Translations under genes and position numbers: made by a program
In this document: piece after piece, positions 44,338 to 52,999 of the stretch
How the letters are laid out: each line of letters starts with the position of its first letter
Numbering within the stretch: position 1 is the stretch's first letter
Assembly (NCBI GenBank): GCA_903861115.1
Contig: CAIOTD010000031.1
Coordinates: 1 to 64,000 of the forward strand
Direction of reading: 5' to 3'
Length of the DNA: 64,000 nucleotides
Source: an uncultured Burkholderiales bacterium
Lineage (GTDB): Bacteria; Pseudomonadota; Gammaproteobacteria; Burkholderiales; Burkholderiaceae_C
Notes under the pieces: generated by a model
The model's database searches: none
Seen by the model: the letters and a program-made list of their open reading frames with translations, nothing else
Told to the model about the DNA's origin: nothing

Positions 44338-45105
44338 ATGAGCAACACCCATTCAAAGGCGCAAGCGATGGTTTTGGCGGCTGGGCGCGGCGAGCGCATG
44401 CGTCCACTCACCGAACACACGCCCAAGCCGCTGTTGAAGGTTCACAACAAAGCACTGATTGAATGGACGCTGCAAGCATTGCAAGCGCAAGGCTATTGCG
44501 ACGTCTTGATCAACACGGCTTGGCTGGGTGAGCAAATTCGTGAGACGCTGGGCAACACGTTCAGTGCCTCTCCTTTGCTAGCGCAAGCCCCTTTGCACCT
44601 TCAGTACTCCTGCGAGGACTTGGACTTTGGCGGGGCATTAGAAACGGCTGGTGGCATTGTTCGAGCGCTGCCCTTCTTGAGCGATCCGTTTTGGGTGGTC
44701 GCTGCCGACGCCTATTGCCCAAGCTTTGATTTTGCCCCCTCCTTCATGACGTCTTTGAACGCCTCTGCTCAATTGGGCCATATTTGGCTGGTCGACAACC
44801 CACCTCATCACCCCAAGGGTGACTTTTGCAGGGATTCGAATGGACTGGCTGCACTGCCCGGCGACTCAACGCTCAGCGAGAGGGGCCCAAGCCTCACCTT
44901 CAGCACCATTGGACTGTATAAACACGCTTTTTTTAAAACCTATGCCCAGGAAATTCCTTTTGCAAATCCATTGGGCATGAAGTCTGCGCTGGGTCCCATC
45001 TTAAAAAATGCCATTAAAAACCGTGCGCTGCTTGCCTCTGAATTCGAAGGACAATGGGTTGATGTCGGTACGCCAGAGCGTTTGGCTCTTCTTAACCAAG
45101 TTTGA
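44338..45105 (+). CDS. murU: N-acetylmuramate-1-phosphate uridylyltransferase-like nucleotidyltransferase
   Basis: AMVLAAGRGERMRPLTEHTPKPLLKVHNKALIEW. Confidence 0.85.
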   Translation: MSNTHSKAQAMVLAAGRGERMRPLTEHTPKPLLKVHNKALIEWTLQALQAQGYCDVLINTAWLGEQIRETLGNTFSASPLLAQAPLHLQYSCEDLDFGGALETAGGIVRALPFLSDPFWVVAADAYCPSFDFAPSFMTSLNASAQLGHIWLVDNPPHHPKGDFCRDSNGLAALPGDSTLSERGPSLTFSTIGLYKHAFFKTYAQEIPFANPLGMKSALGPILKNAIKNRALLASEFEGQWVDVGTPERLALLNQV

Positions 45106-45125
45106 TTTTTTTCTTTTTTATCACG

Positions 45126-46517
45126 ATGAATCCATTTCAAAAACGCAGAGCTTTTTTAGCCTCCCAATTGGCGCCAGGCGATGTGGCCGTTATTCCAACC
45201 GCCCCGGAGAGAAGTCGCAACCGAGACGCCAATTATCCGTACCGCTTTGACAGCTATTTTTATTACCTCACTGGTTTTGAGGAACCCAACAGTGTCTTGC
45301 TGCTGAACGACCAAGCAGAAAGCATCCTATTTTGTCCGCCCAAAGACCTAGAGAAAGAGATTTGGGATGGCTACCGGTTGGGACCCGAGCAAGCCGCTGA
45401 AACCTTGGGCCTCACCAAGGCCTATTCATTCGATCAATTGGACAGCATGGCACCTGCTTTTTTAAGCAATCACGAAACCATTTGGTTCCCCTTTGCCAGC
45501 AACCCTGAGATGAAAGGGCGCCTAGAGGGTTGGATTGATGCGATCTCACAAAAGGTTCGCACCGGTGTGCGCGCACCGCATTCCATAAAAAATGCTTGTT
45601 TGATTTTGGATGAAATGCGTTTGATCAAAGACGCGCATGAAACAGACATCATGAAAAAAGCGTGTGATATTTCAGCCTTGGCGCACATCAAGGCCATGCA
45701 ATATTGCGCACGCGCATTGCGCCTCAATGAGGACCTCAAGGAGTATCACCTTGAGGCCGAGCTGTTGCACGAATTCAGGCGCCATGGCTCTGAATACCCC
45801 GCCTACACCTCGATCGTGGCCGCAGGCGCCAATGCCTGTGTGCTGCATTACAGGGCCGATAAGGCCGCGATTCGCAGCGGCGACTTGGTGCTGATCGATG
45901 CCGGGTGCGAGCTCAATGGCTATGCCAGTGACATCACTCGAACCTTTCCCGCAAATGGCCGCTTCAGTGGGCCGCAAAGAGAGATTTACGACTGTGTGCT
46001 GAGCGCGCAAGAGGCGGCCATTGCTGCAACCCGCACTGGCGCCAAATTCTCCGACCCCCACGATGCAAGTGTTCGTGTCTTGTGTGAAGGCTTGTTGGCC
46101 TTGGGCATTCTCAATCCCAAGACACATGGCACCCTAGAGGATGTGATTGCACACAAAAAATACACGCCCTTTTACATGCACCGCACCAGCCATTGGCTTG
46201 GCATGGATGTGCACGATTGCGGCTCCTATGTTGAGCCCACTCACACCCAAGAAGGTGCCGCTTCGACCCCATGGTCTGATCTCGACCCCCTCAAAGCCCC
46301 AAGCGCCAATGCAACACAAAGCCGCATCCTCAAGCCTGGCATGGTCCTCACCCTTGAGCCCGGTTTGTACATCCGCCCAAGCCCCGATGTGCCAGAACAG
46401 TATTGGAACATTGGGGTTCGCATCGAGGACGATGCCCTTGTTTGCCCCCAAGGCGTTGAGCTTTTGAGCAGAGGGGTGCCTGTGGCCGTCGCAGACATTG
46501 AACATCTGATGGCTTGA
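45126..46517 (+). CDS. pepP: Xaa-Pro aminopeptidase (aminopeptidase P)
   Basis: MNPFQKRRAFLASQLAPGDVAVIPTAPERSRNRDANYPYRFDSYFYYLTGFEEPNSVLLL; DAGCELNGYASDITRTFP; HRTSHWLGMDVHDCG. Confidence 0.96.
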   Translation: MNPFQKRRAFLASQLAPGDVAVIPTAPERSRNRDANYPYRFDSYFYYLTGFEEPNSVLLLNDQAESILFCPPKDLEKEIWDGYRLGPEQAAETLGLTKAYSFDQLDSMAPAFLSNHETIWFPFASNPEMKGRLEGWIDAISQKVRTGVRAPHSIKNACLILDEMRLIKDAHETDIMKKACDISALAHIKAMQYCARALRLNEDLKEYHLEAELLHEFRRHGSEYPAYTSIVAAGANACVLHYRADKAAIRSGDLVLIDAGCELNGYASDITRTFPANGRFSGPQREIYDCVLSAQEAAIAATRTGAKFSDPHDASVRVLCEGLLALGILNPKTHGTLEDVIAHKKYTPFYMHRTSHWLGMDVHDCGSYVEPTHTQEGAASTPWSDLDPLKAPSANATQSRILKPGMVLTLEPGLYIRPSPDVPEQYWNIGVRIEDDALVCPQGVELLSRGVPVAVADIEHLMA

Positions 46518-46562
46518 TGCTGACCACTTAATAAATTCAATCTCTCAATTAGTTATTTTCAA

Positions 46563-46592
46563 TTGGCTCTTTTGATTAGTCTTCTCTATCAT
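46563..46592 (+). promoter_or_regulatory. Candidate promoter for rubrerythrin (TTGGCT-N18-TATCAT)
   Basis: -35-like 46563-46568 and -10-like 46587-46592 upstream of ATG 46634. Confidence 0.3.
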
Positions 46593-46633
46593 TGCCTTTG
46601 TTCTAATTGTTTTTATTTATTAAGGAGACGCTG

Positions 46634-47116
46634 ATGTCACAATCCAAAGTACCCACCATCAAGACCATGGCCAACTTAGAGGCTGCCTTTGCCGGCGAAT
46701 CCATGGCGCACATCAAGTACCGCTATTTCGCAAAAATCTGCCGTGAAATGGGCGACCTTCAAACGGCTGAAATCTTTGAACAAACGGCCGACCAAGAAGT
46801 CATGCACGCTTTTGGGCATTTGGACTTGCTTTATCCAAAATCCTCCCTGTCTCCTGCTAAAGTCTTACAAATGGCCATTGATGGTGAAACGTACGAATAC
46901 ACTGAGATGTATCCAGCGTTTAAAAAAATGGCGATCGAGGAGGGCAACCATTGGGCCGCACAGGAATTGGACGAGCAAATTGCTGAATCACAAGAACATG
47001 CGGCGCAGTTTGCCAAAACACTTGAAAAAGCACAAAAACGCTTCAGTGCGTTGGCCAAAGTTGAGGAGCGCCATGCCAACCACTACCAAGCACAGTTGAG
47101 CCGTTTGCAGTCTTGA
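46634..47116 (+). CDS. Rubrerythrin family protein
   Basis: TMANLEAAFAGESMAHIKYRYFAKICREMG; EIFEQTADQEVMHAFGH ferritin-like di-iron motifs. Confidence 0.93.
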   Translation: MSQSKVPTIKTMANLEAAFAGESMAHIKYRYFAKICREMGDLQTAEIFEQTADQEVMHAFGHLDLLYPKSSLSPAKVLQMAIDGETYEYTEMYPAFKKMAIEEGNHWAAQELDEQIAESQEHAAQFAKTLEKAQKRFSALAKVEERHANHYQAQLSRLQS

Positions 47117-47161
47117 GGACGCATCGGGATTGGATTTTTTTACTTTTAGGAGGCCTTTTTG

Positions 47162-47338
47162 ATGAGCACATCTTTTAAAACCTATATCTGCATTGTTTGC
47201 GGCTTTATTTACGATGAGGCCCTTGGCTCGCCAGCCGAAGGCATCGCTGCTGGCACGCTTTGGGCGGATGTTCCCGCAGACTGGGCATGCCCAGAATGCG
47301 GGGTGTCCAAATCTGACTTTGAGATTGTTGAGCTCTAA
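47162..47338 (+). CDS. Rubredoxin (58 aa; absent from supplied ORF table)
   Basis: My translation: MSTSFKTYICIVCGFIYDEALGSPAEGIAAGTLWADVPADWACPECGVSKSDFEIVEL; CxxCG...CPxCG. Confidence 0.95.
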   Translation: MSTSFKTYICIVCGFIYDEALGSPAEGIAAGTLWADVPADWACPECGVSKSDFEIVEL

Positions 47339-47391
47339 GAGAGTTTTTCACAGCAAGAGGCGGCTGGCTCAAAAAGCCCATCTGCCTCTTC

Positions 47392-47436
47392 AAAGGGCGC
47401 ACAAGGTCTAACTTTGTGCGCCTTTGGTTTTTTTAC
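47392..47436 (+). terminator. Intrinsic terminator after rubredoxin
   Basis: AAAGGGCGCACAAGG-TCTAA-CTTTGTGCGCCTTT then GGTTTTTTT. Confidence 0.85.
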
Positions 47437-47511
47437 TTTCTTACACCTACAATCAGCACTATCAACATTGGGTCTGCTTGTGGGCTTACTTTATCCCTAG
47501 GAGGTCCAAAC

Positions 47512-47580
47512 ATGCACCTGATAGCTAGGAACTTTTTTCATGAACAAAAAAACAGATCAACCCACCGACCTCTCCATTGA
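47512..47580 (+). CDS. Candidate 22-codon upstream ORF overlapping the maeB start, out of frame
   Basis: [38 protein letters not shown]. Confidence 0.35.
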   Translation: MHLIARNFFHEQKNRSTHRPLH

Positions 47581-49882
47581 CCAAGGACGCGAGCGCGCGC
47601 GCCAAGAGCTTGGCAAAGCGGCACTGAAGTACCATGAGTTTCCCACCCCTGGAAAAATCAGTGTTCGCGCCACCAAGCAATTGATCAATCAAAGAGACTT
47701 GGCGTTGGCCTATTCCCCTGGTGTAGCCGCGCCCTGCGAAGAAATCGTCAAAGATCCCAATGCCGCATTCAAGTACACGGCACGCGGCAACTTGGTCGCG
47801 GTGATCACCAATGGAACCGCTGTTTTGGGACTGGGCGACATTGGCCCACTGGCCGCCAAACCTGTCATGGAAGGCAAAGGGGTTTTATTTCAAAAGTTTG
47901 CTGGCATTGATGTGTTTGACATTGAAATCAATGAAAAAAATGTCGACAAACTGGTCGACATCATTGCCTCCCTTGAGCCCACCTTTGGTGGCATCAATTT
48001 AGAGGACATCAAAGCGCCCGATTGCTTTGTGGTTGAACGCAAATTGCGCGAACGCATGAAGATTCCAGTGTTCCACGATGACCAACACGGCACAGCCATT
48101 GTGGTGGGTGCGGCCATTTTGAATGGTCTGAAGATCGTTCAAAAGGACCTCAAAGCGGTGAAGATTGTCACCTCGGGCGCAGGTGCTGCGGCCCTTGCAT
48201 GCCTAGGTCTGTTGTTAAAACTTGGCGTTCCAAAGCACAATATTTTTGTGACCGACCTGGCAGGCGTGGTTTACCAAGGCCGCACAGAGCTCATGGACGA
48301 GGACAAAATTCAATTCGCGCAAGTCACCAACGCCAGAACATTGGCCGAAGTCATTGTGGATGCAGATGTGTTCATGGGCCTGTCAGCAGGCGGTGTGCTT
48401 AAAAAGGACATGGTCAAAACCATGGCCAAAAACCCCATTATTTTGGCATTGGCCAACCCCAGTCCAGAAATACTTCCCGAAGACGTCAAGGCCGTTCGCG
48501 ACGACGCGATCATTGCAACCGGACGAACTGACTATCCCAATCAGGTCAACAACGTCTTGTGTTTTCCATACATCTTCAGGGGTGCATTGGACGCGGGCGC
48601 TTCAACCATCACGACAGAGATGGAGATTGCGGCCGTTTATGCCATCGCTGAACTCGCACAAGCCGAACAAAGTGAAGTGGTTGCCGCTGCTTACTCGGGT
48701 GAAGACTTGACCTTTGGCCCAGAATATTTAATCCCCAAACCTTTTGATCCCAGACTGATGATCAAAATTGCGCCTGCCGTCGCCCAAGCTGCTGCAGACA
48801 GCGGTGTTGCGCTGCGCCCGATTGCAGACATGGATGCCTACAGAGAGAAATTACAAAGCTTTGTTTATGCCTCTGGACAAGCGATGAAACCGATCTATGC
48901 CTCGGCCAAAAAAGCGATCAACAAGCGGGTCGCCTATGCAGAGGGCGAAGAGGAGCGGGTCCTCAGGGCCGTGCAAATCGTGGTCGATGAGCGCTTGGCA
49001 TACCCCACATTGATTGGCCGACCTGCGGTCATTCAAAGGCGCATTGAACAATTTGGTTTGCGTTTGAAAGAAGGCACCGATTACCAAGTCGTCAACGTAG
49101 AACACGACCACCGGTACAGAGATTTTTGGCAAACCTACTGGCGAATGACTGCGCGCAAAGGCGTGACAGAACAATTGGCCAAAATCGATATGCGCAGAAG
49201 ACTCTCTCTCATTGGAACCATGCTTTTGCACAAGGGCGAAGTCGATGGCTTGATTTGTGGCACCTGGAGCACCCCCGAAGTGCATTTGAACTACATTGAC
49301 CAAGTGATTGGTCACCGCTCCGGGGTGAGCACCTACGCCTGCATGAATGGATTGCTGCTGCCCGATCGACAAATTTTTCTCGTCGATACGCACATCAACT
49401 ACGACCCCAGCGCCGAGCAGTTGACCGAAATCACCATCATGGCCGCACAAGAAATGGTGCGCTTTGGCATTCGCCCCAAAGCCGCGCTGCTCTCACACTC
49501 CAACTTTGGCAGTGCCGATACGCCAACCGCCCAAAAAATGCGCCAGACCTTGGCCCTTGTACAGGCAAAAGCCCCATGGCTTGAAATCGATGGTGAAATG
49601 CACGGTGATTTGGCCTTGGACGGCCTTCACCGCGAAAGCATCATGCCTGGCTCAAGCCTTAAGGGCGACGCCAATCTTTTGGTCCTCCCCAATTTAGATG
49701 CCGCCAACATTGCCTACAACCTGCTAAAAACAGCCGCAGGCGGCAATATTGCAATTGGGCCCGTTTTACTGGGTGCAGCAAAACCCGTGCACATTTTGAC
49801 TGCGAGCACCACCGTACGGCGAATTGTGAACATGACAGCCTTGACTGTTGCTGATGCAAACGCGACTAGGCAAGCCCTGTAG
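47540..49882 (+). CDS. maeB: NADP-dependent malic enzyme with C-terminal phosphotransacetylase-like domain
   Basis: [38 protein letters not shown]-terminal PTA-like domain ([26 protein letters not shown]). Confidence 0.96.
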   Translation: MNKKTDQPTDLSIDQGRERARQELGKAALKYHEFPTPGKISVRATKQLINQRDLALAYSPGVAAPCEEIVKDPNAAFKYTARGNLVAVITNGTAVLGLGDIGPLAAKPVMEGKGVLFQKFAGIDVFDIEINEKNVDKLVDIIASLEPTFGGINLEDIKAPDCFVVERKLRERMKIPVFHDDQHGTAIVVGAAILNGLKIVQKDLKAVKIVTSGAGAAALACLGLLLKLGVPKHNIFVTDLAGVVYQGRTELMDEDKIQFAQVTNARTLAEVIVDADVFMGLSAGGVLKKDMVKTMAKNPIILALANPSPEILPEDVKAVRDDAIIATGRTDYPNQVNNVLCFPYIFRGALDAGASTITTEMEIAAVYAIAELAQAEQSEVVAAAYSGEDLTFGPEYLIPKPFDPRLMIKIAPAVAQAAADSGVALRPIADMDAYREKLQSFVYASGQAMKPIYASAKKAINKRVAYAEGEEERVLRAVQIVVDERLAYPTLIGRPAVIQRRIEQFGLRLKEGTDYQVVNVEHDHRYRDFWQTYWRMTARKGVTEQLAKIDMRRRLSLIGTMLLHKGEVDGLICGTWSTPEVHLNYIDQVIGHRSGVSTYACMNGLLLPDRQIFLVDTHINYDPSAEQLTEITIMAAQEMVRFGIRPKAALLSHSNFGSADTPTAQKMRQTLALVQAKAPWLEIDGEMHGDLALDGLHRESIMPGSSLKGDANLLVLPNLDAANIAYNLLKTAAGGNIAIGPVLLGAAKPVHILTASTTVRRIVNMTALTVADANATRQAL

Positions 49883-49949
49883 TGATAGTGGGCGCTTACT
49901 TTTATTTTGGCAAAGACCCTTCTCTCTGCTGAATTACTAAGCAAGCTCT

Positions 49950-49978
49950 TGCATTCAAACGTCAATTCTGTGACAATC
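49950..49978 (+). promoter_or_regulatory. Candidate promoter for barstar gene (TTGCAT-N17-GACAAT)
   Basis: -35 49950-49955, -10 49973-49978. Confidence 0.4.
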
Positions 49979-50055
49979 CTTGATTGAGATTTCGGGTTGT
50001 CTCATGTTTGCTCAATACAACCAACCCCTTAGTTTTTCAAGGAAGTCTAACGGAG

Positions 50056-50637
50056 ATGGATACGCCACTTCGTACAGTTAAATCTAATATTGTTCAGTCC
50101 ATTCGGGCATTCACAGTGAATGACTTGCAATTGGCTGCTCAAGAACTTAGTCACCACTTTTTGTACGCCAATCTCGCACAAGCTCTCAGTAAGCAAGATG
50201 TCTTGGACACGATTGTTCAACAATTTACTTTCCCTGCACAAACCAGCAAAAGCTTTGATGCCTTGTACGACAGCATGACCGACCCTTTGCATAAATCTGG
50301 ACCTCAACCAGGTTTTGTGGTGGTTTTGGAGCACATCCCCTCCCACGTCAAGTTCGACAAGGAAGCACGCGAGCAACTGCTCGATATCTTTCGCGAGACT
50401 TCTGACTACTGGTCAGACCGAAAAGTGCCCTTTCGCTGCTTTTACTCTTTCTCAGTCGCTCGTGTGCCGTCTGTTTTGGATTTTGAAAGACCTCCTATCA
50501 CCACGACCGATGTCTCTGGCATTGATATCGTGGAAGAGGTTGAAAAAATGCCGACCGACAAACTGGTCGATATTTCACCCTTGGCACTTCGCATGAGCAG
50601 TCCGTTCAATGCAGGCTACTGGTTGACCGCCGCCTGA
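50056..50637 (+). CDS. Barstar-family (RNase inhibitor-like) protein
   Basis: HHFLYANLAQALSKQDVLDTIVQQFTFPAQTSKSFDALYDSMTDPL...GFVVVLEHIP resembles barstar fold sequences; start at MDTPLRTVK. Confidence 0.75.
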   Translation: MDTPLRTVKSNIVQSIRAFTVNDLQLAAQELSHHFLYANLAQALSKQDVLDTIVQQFTFPAQTSKSFDALYDSMTDPLHKSGPQPGFVVVLEHIPSHVKFDKEAREQLLDIFRETSDYWSDRKVPFRCFYSFSVARVPSVLDFERPPITTTDVSGIDIVEEVEKMPTDKLVDISPLALRMSSPFNAGYWLTAA

Positions 50638-50655
50638 TCAAACACATCAACGCAT

Positions 50656-50687
50656 GAAAAAGCCACAGCTTCGCTGTGGCTTTTTTT
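50656..50687 (+). terminator. Intrinsic terminator with TTCG tetraloop
   Basis: AAAAAGCCACAGC-TTCG-CTGTGGCTTTTTTT. Confidence 0.92.
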
Positions 50688-50704
50688 GTGCGCAAGAGCA
50701 GGCC

Positions 50705-50776
50705 TCAGATCAACCCCTCCCATGGCCCCAACAGTCAGATCAACCCCTCCCATGGCCCCAACAGTCAGCTCAACCC
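50705..50776. repeat. 30-bp tandem repeat, 2 perfect copies plus a 12-nt partial third copy
   Basis: TCAGATCAACCCCTCCCATGGCCCCAACAG x2 (50705-50734, 50735-50764), then TCAGCTCAACCC. Confidence 0.95.
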
Positions 50777-51526
50777 TTGCGCCACCTCAATGAACTCTTG
50801 CACAGACACCTCCTGAGCTCGGCGCTTGAAGTCAAAACTGCCACGGAAGTTTCTAGCCGCTAGCCAAGGCTCAAGCGTATGCCTGAGGATTTTGCGTCTT
50901 TGGCTGAATGCCACTTGAACCATTTCTGACAGCAAAGACTCATCCAAGGCGACGGGTTGGGCTCTGGGCACCATGCGAACAACTGCACTCAACACGCGCG
51001 GTGGTGGATCAAATGCGTCCATCCCGACATCAAGGACGCGCTCCATTTCATATCGCCACTGAAGCATCACACTGAGACGCCCATAATCTGCTGTGTTGGG
51101 TTGTGCAAGGATGCGATCAATCACTTCCTTTTGAAGCATAAAGTGTTGATCTTCTATGAAGCCGACATACTGGAGCAAATGAAACAAAATGGGTGTTGAA
51201 ATGTTGTAGGGAAGATTGCCCACCACTCTTAATGGCTTCTCGCCCAGATCCACAAACAGGCCCGCAAAATCAACGCTCAGCACATCGGCTTGGATCACGT
51301 TCAATTGGGCGTTGTTTTTTAAGATTTGAGCCAAATCTCGGTCCAACTCGATCACACACATTTGCCCCAAAATTGACAACAACGGGCGTGTGATCGCCGA
51401 TTGACCTGGCCCAATTTCAACAAGGGTTTGACCCAGCTGTGGATTGATCGCAGAGACGATGTGCTCAATGACATTGGCATCGACCAAAAAATGTTGGCCA
51501 AATCTCTTTTTTGCAATGTGTTTCAA
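50765..51526 (-). CDS. rsmA: 16S rRNA (adenine1518/1519-N6)-dimethyltransferase
   Basis: [63 protein letters not shown]. Confidence 0.97.
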   Translation of the reverse strand: MKHIAKKRFGQHFLVDANVIEHIVSAINPQLGQTLVEIGPGQSAITRPLLSILGQMCVIELDRDLAQILKNNAQLNVIQADVLSVDFAGLFVDLGEKPLRVVGNLPYNISTPILFHLLQYVGFIEDQHFMLQKEVIDRILAQPNTADYGRLSVMLQWRYEMERVLDVGMDAFDPPPRVLSAVVRMVPRAQPVALDESLLSEMVQVAFSQRRKILRHTLEPWLAARNFRGSFDFKRRAQEVSVQEFIEVAQGLS

Positions 51527-51553
51527 ATCGTAGGGAACCTGTAATCAAGTCGC

Positions 51554-52999
51554 TCAATTGGACAAGGTTTGTGGCTCATCGCGGTACTCAATAAATGCCC
51601 GACCCCTGATTTCTTGAGCCCAGTCTGTAAATGCTTGCTCAAATTTGCTCTCTCTCAAAGCATTCCTAGCCAAATCCCTTTGCTCTTTGATCGTCATTGG
51701 ATTTTTTCTTCTCTCCAAAACCTCAATGAGATGAACACCGAACCTAGAAACCACTGGATCAGATACCTCACCCAGTTTGAGTCGATTCATTGTTTCTTCA
51801 AACTCTGGTACAAACATGCCAGGACTGGCCCAGCCCAGGTCTCCGCCACTTGGCGCGGAACCATCTTGAGAAATCTCTTTGGCAACCGTTGCAAAATCGG
51901 CCTGCGCACTGTCTATTTGTTTTTTAACATTGAAGAGTCGAACTCGAACAGCATTCACGCTGTCTTGCCCAGAGGGTCGCAACAAGATGTGCCTGACATG
52001 TGTTTGGTTTGAGGTCAACGCTTGGCTGGAGGTCTTTTCCACCAGTTTAAGCAAATGCAAACCCGCTCCAGAGCGCACGGGACCCACCACGTCCCCCACG
52101 TTTGCACTCAACAAGGCGCTGCTAAAAAGCTCCGGGTATTTGTTGGCAACGCGCAATCCCATGCGTCCGCCCACCACCTTGTCAGGCGATTGAGAGTACT
52201 TTTGCGCAAGGTCAAAAAAATCCATTTTTGAATTGAGTTTTTCTTTCAAACCATTGATGGTGTCAAGTGCCGTTTTTTCTTGTTCTGGCGTGGGAACATC
52301 TGGCAGTTGAACCAGTATTTGAGCAATTTCAATTTGGACTTGATCGTCTTTCAAATTCGCTTTTAAATCTTTTAAATAAAGATCAATTTCCGAGTCCGTG
52401 ATTTTGATTCTAGAGTTGACTTCTTTGTCTCTGAGTTTTTGCAGGATCAATTGATTTTGTAATTCTGCTTTAAATTGTTTCAAGCTGATGCCCGTGCTCT
52501 TCAACTTGCCTCTAAACTCTTCAACGTTCATGTTGTTTCTGGATGCCAAACTGGACTCGGCTTGATCGACCTCATTGTCCTGAACCTTGATGCCTTGTTG
52601 GCTGGCCCACTGGAGTTGGGATTTTTCACTGATCACCTTCTCCATGAGCTCTTTGAGCAAGACGGAGGAGGGGGGGGCTTGCACCCTTTGATTGGCCATT
52701 TGTGCCAACCACTGCTGCATTTGCACCAAAATTTCTTGATTCGTCACAGGCTCACTATCGACCAAGGCAACAATGTAGTCCGACGATTGCCTCTTCATAT
52801 CTTGCACGACCGCAGGCTGGGTCTTGACAGTGACTTGCTCTGGGTTCGAGACAGCACTGGGTGAGGAGGATCCCAATGAAAAACCAGCACCGGCTCCAGG
52901 AGCACGAAGAGATTGCGCCTGAAGGCTTGAAACAGAAATAAGCAATCCCAACCCCATGAAAATGGTGTTCAATGCATCAATTTTTCGCTTTTTAGTCAT
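51554..52999 (-). CDS. surA: Periplasmic peptidyl-prolyl isomerase / chaperone SurA
   Basis: SurA N-domain, two parvulin repeats (GGRMGLRVANKYPELF, GGDLGWASPGMFVPEF); adjacent to lptD. Confidence 0.95.
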   Translation of the reverse strand: MTKKRKIDALNTIFMGLGLLISVSSLQAQSLRAPGAGAGFSLGSSSPSAVSNPEQVTVKTQPAVVQDMKRQSSDYIVALVDSEPVTNQEILVQMQQWLAQMANQRVQAPPSSVLLKELMEKVISEKSQLQWASQQGIKVQDNEVDQAESSLASRNNMNVEEFRGKLKSTGISLKQFKAELQNQLILQKLRDKEVNSRIKITDSEIDLYLKDLKANLKDDQVQIEIAQILVQLPDVPTPEQEKTALDTINGLKEKLNSKMDFFDLAQKYSQSPDKVVGGRMGLRVANKYPELFSSALLSANVGDVVGPVRSGAGLHLLKLVEKTSSQALTSNQTHVRHILLRPSGQDSVNAVRVRLFNVKKQIDSAQADFATVAKEISQDGSAPSGGDLGWASPGMFVPEFEETMNRLKLGEVSDPVVSRFGVHLIEVLERRKNPMTIKEQRDLARNALRESKFEQAFTDWAQEIRGRAFIEYRDEPQTLSN

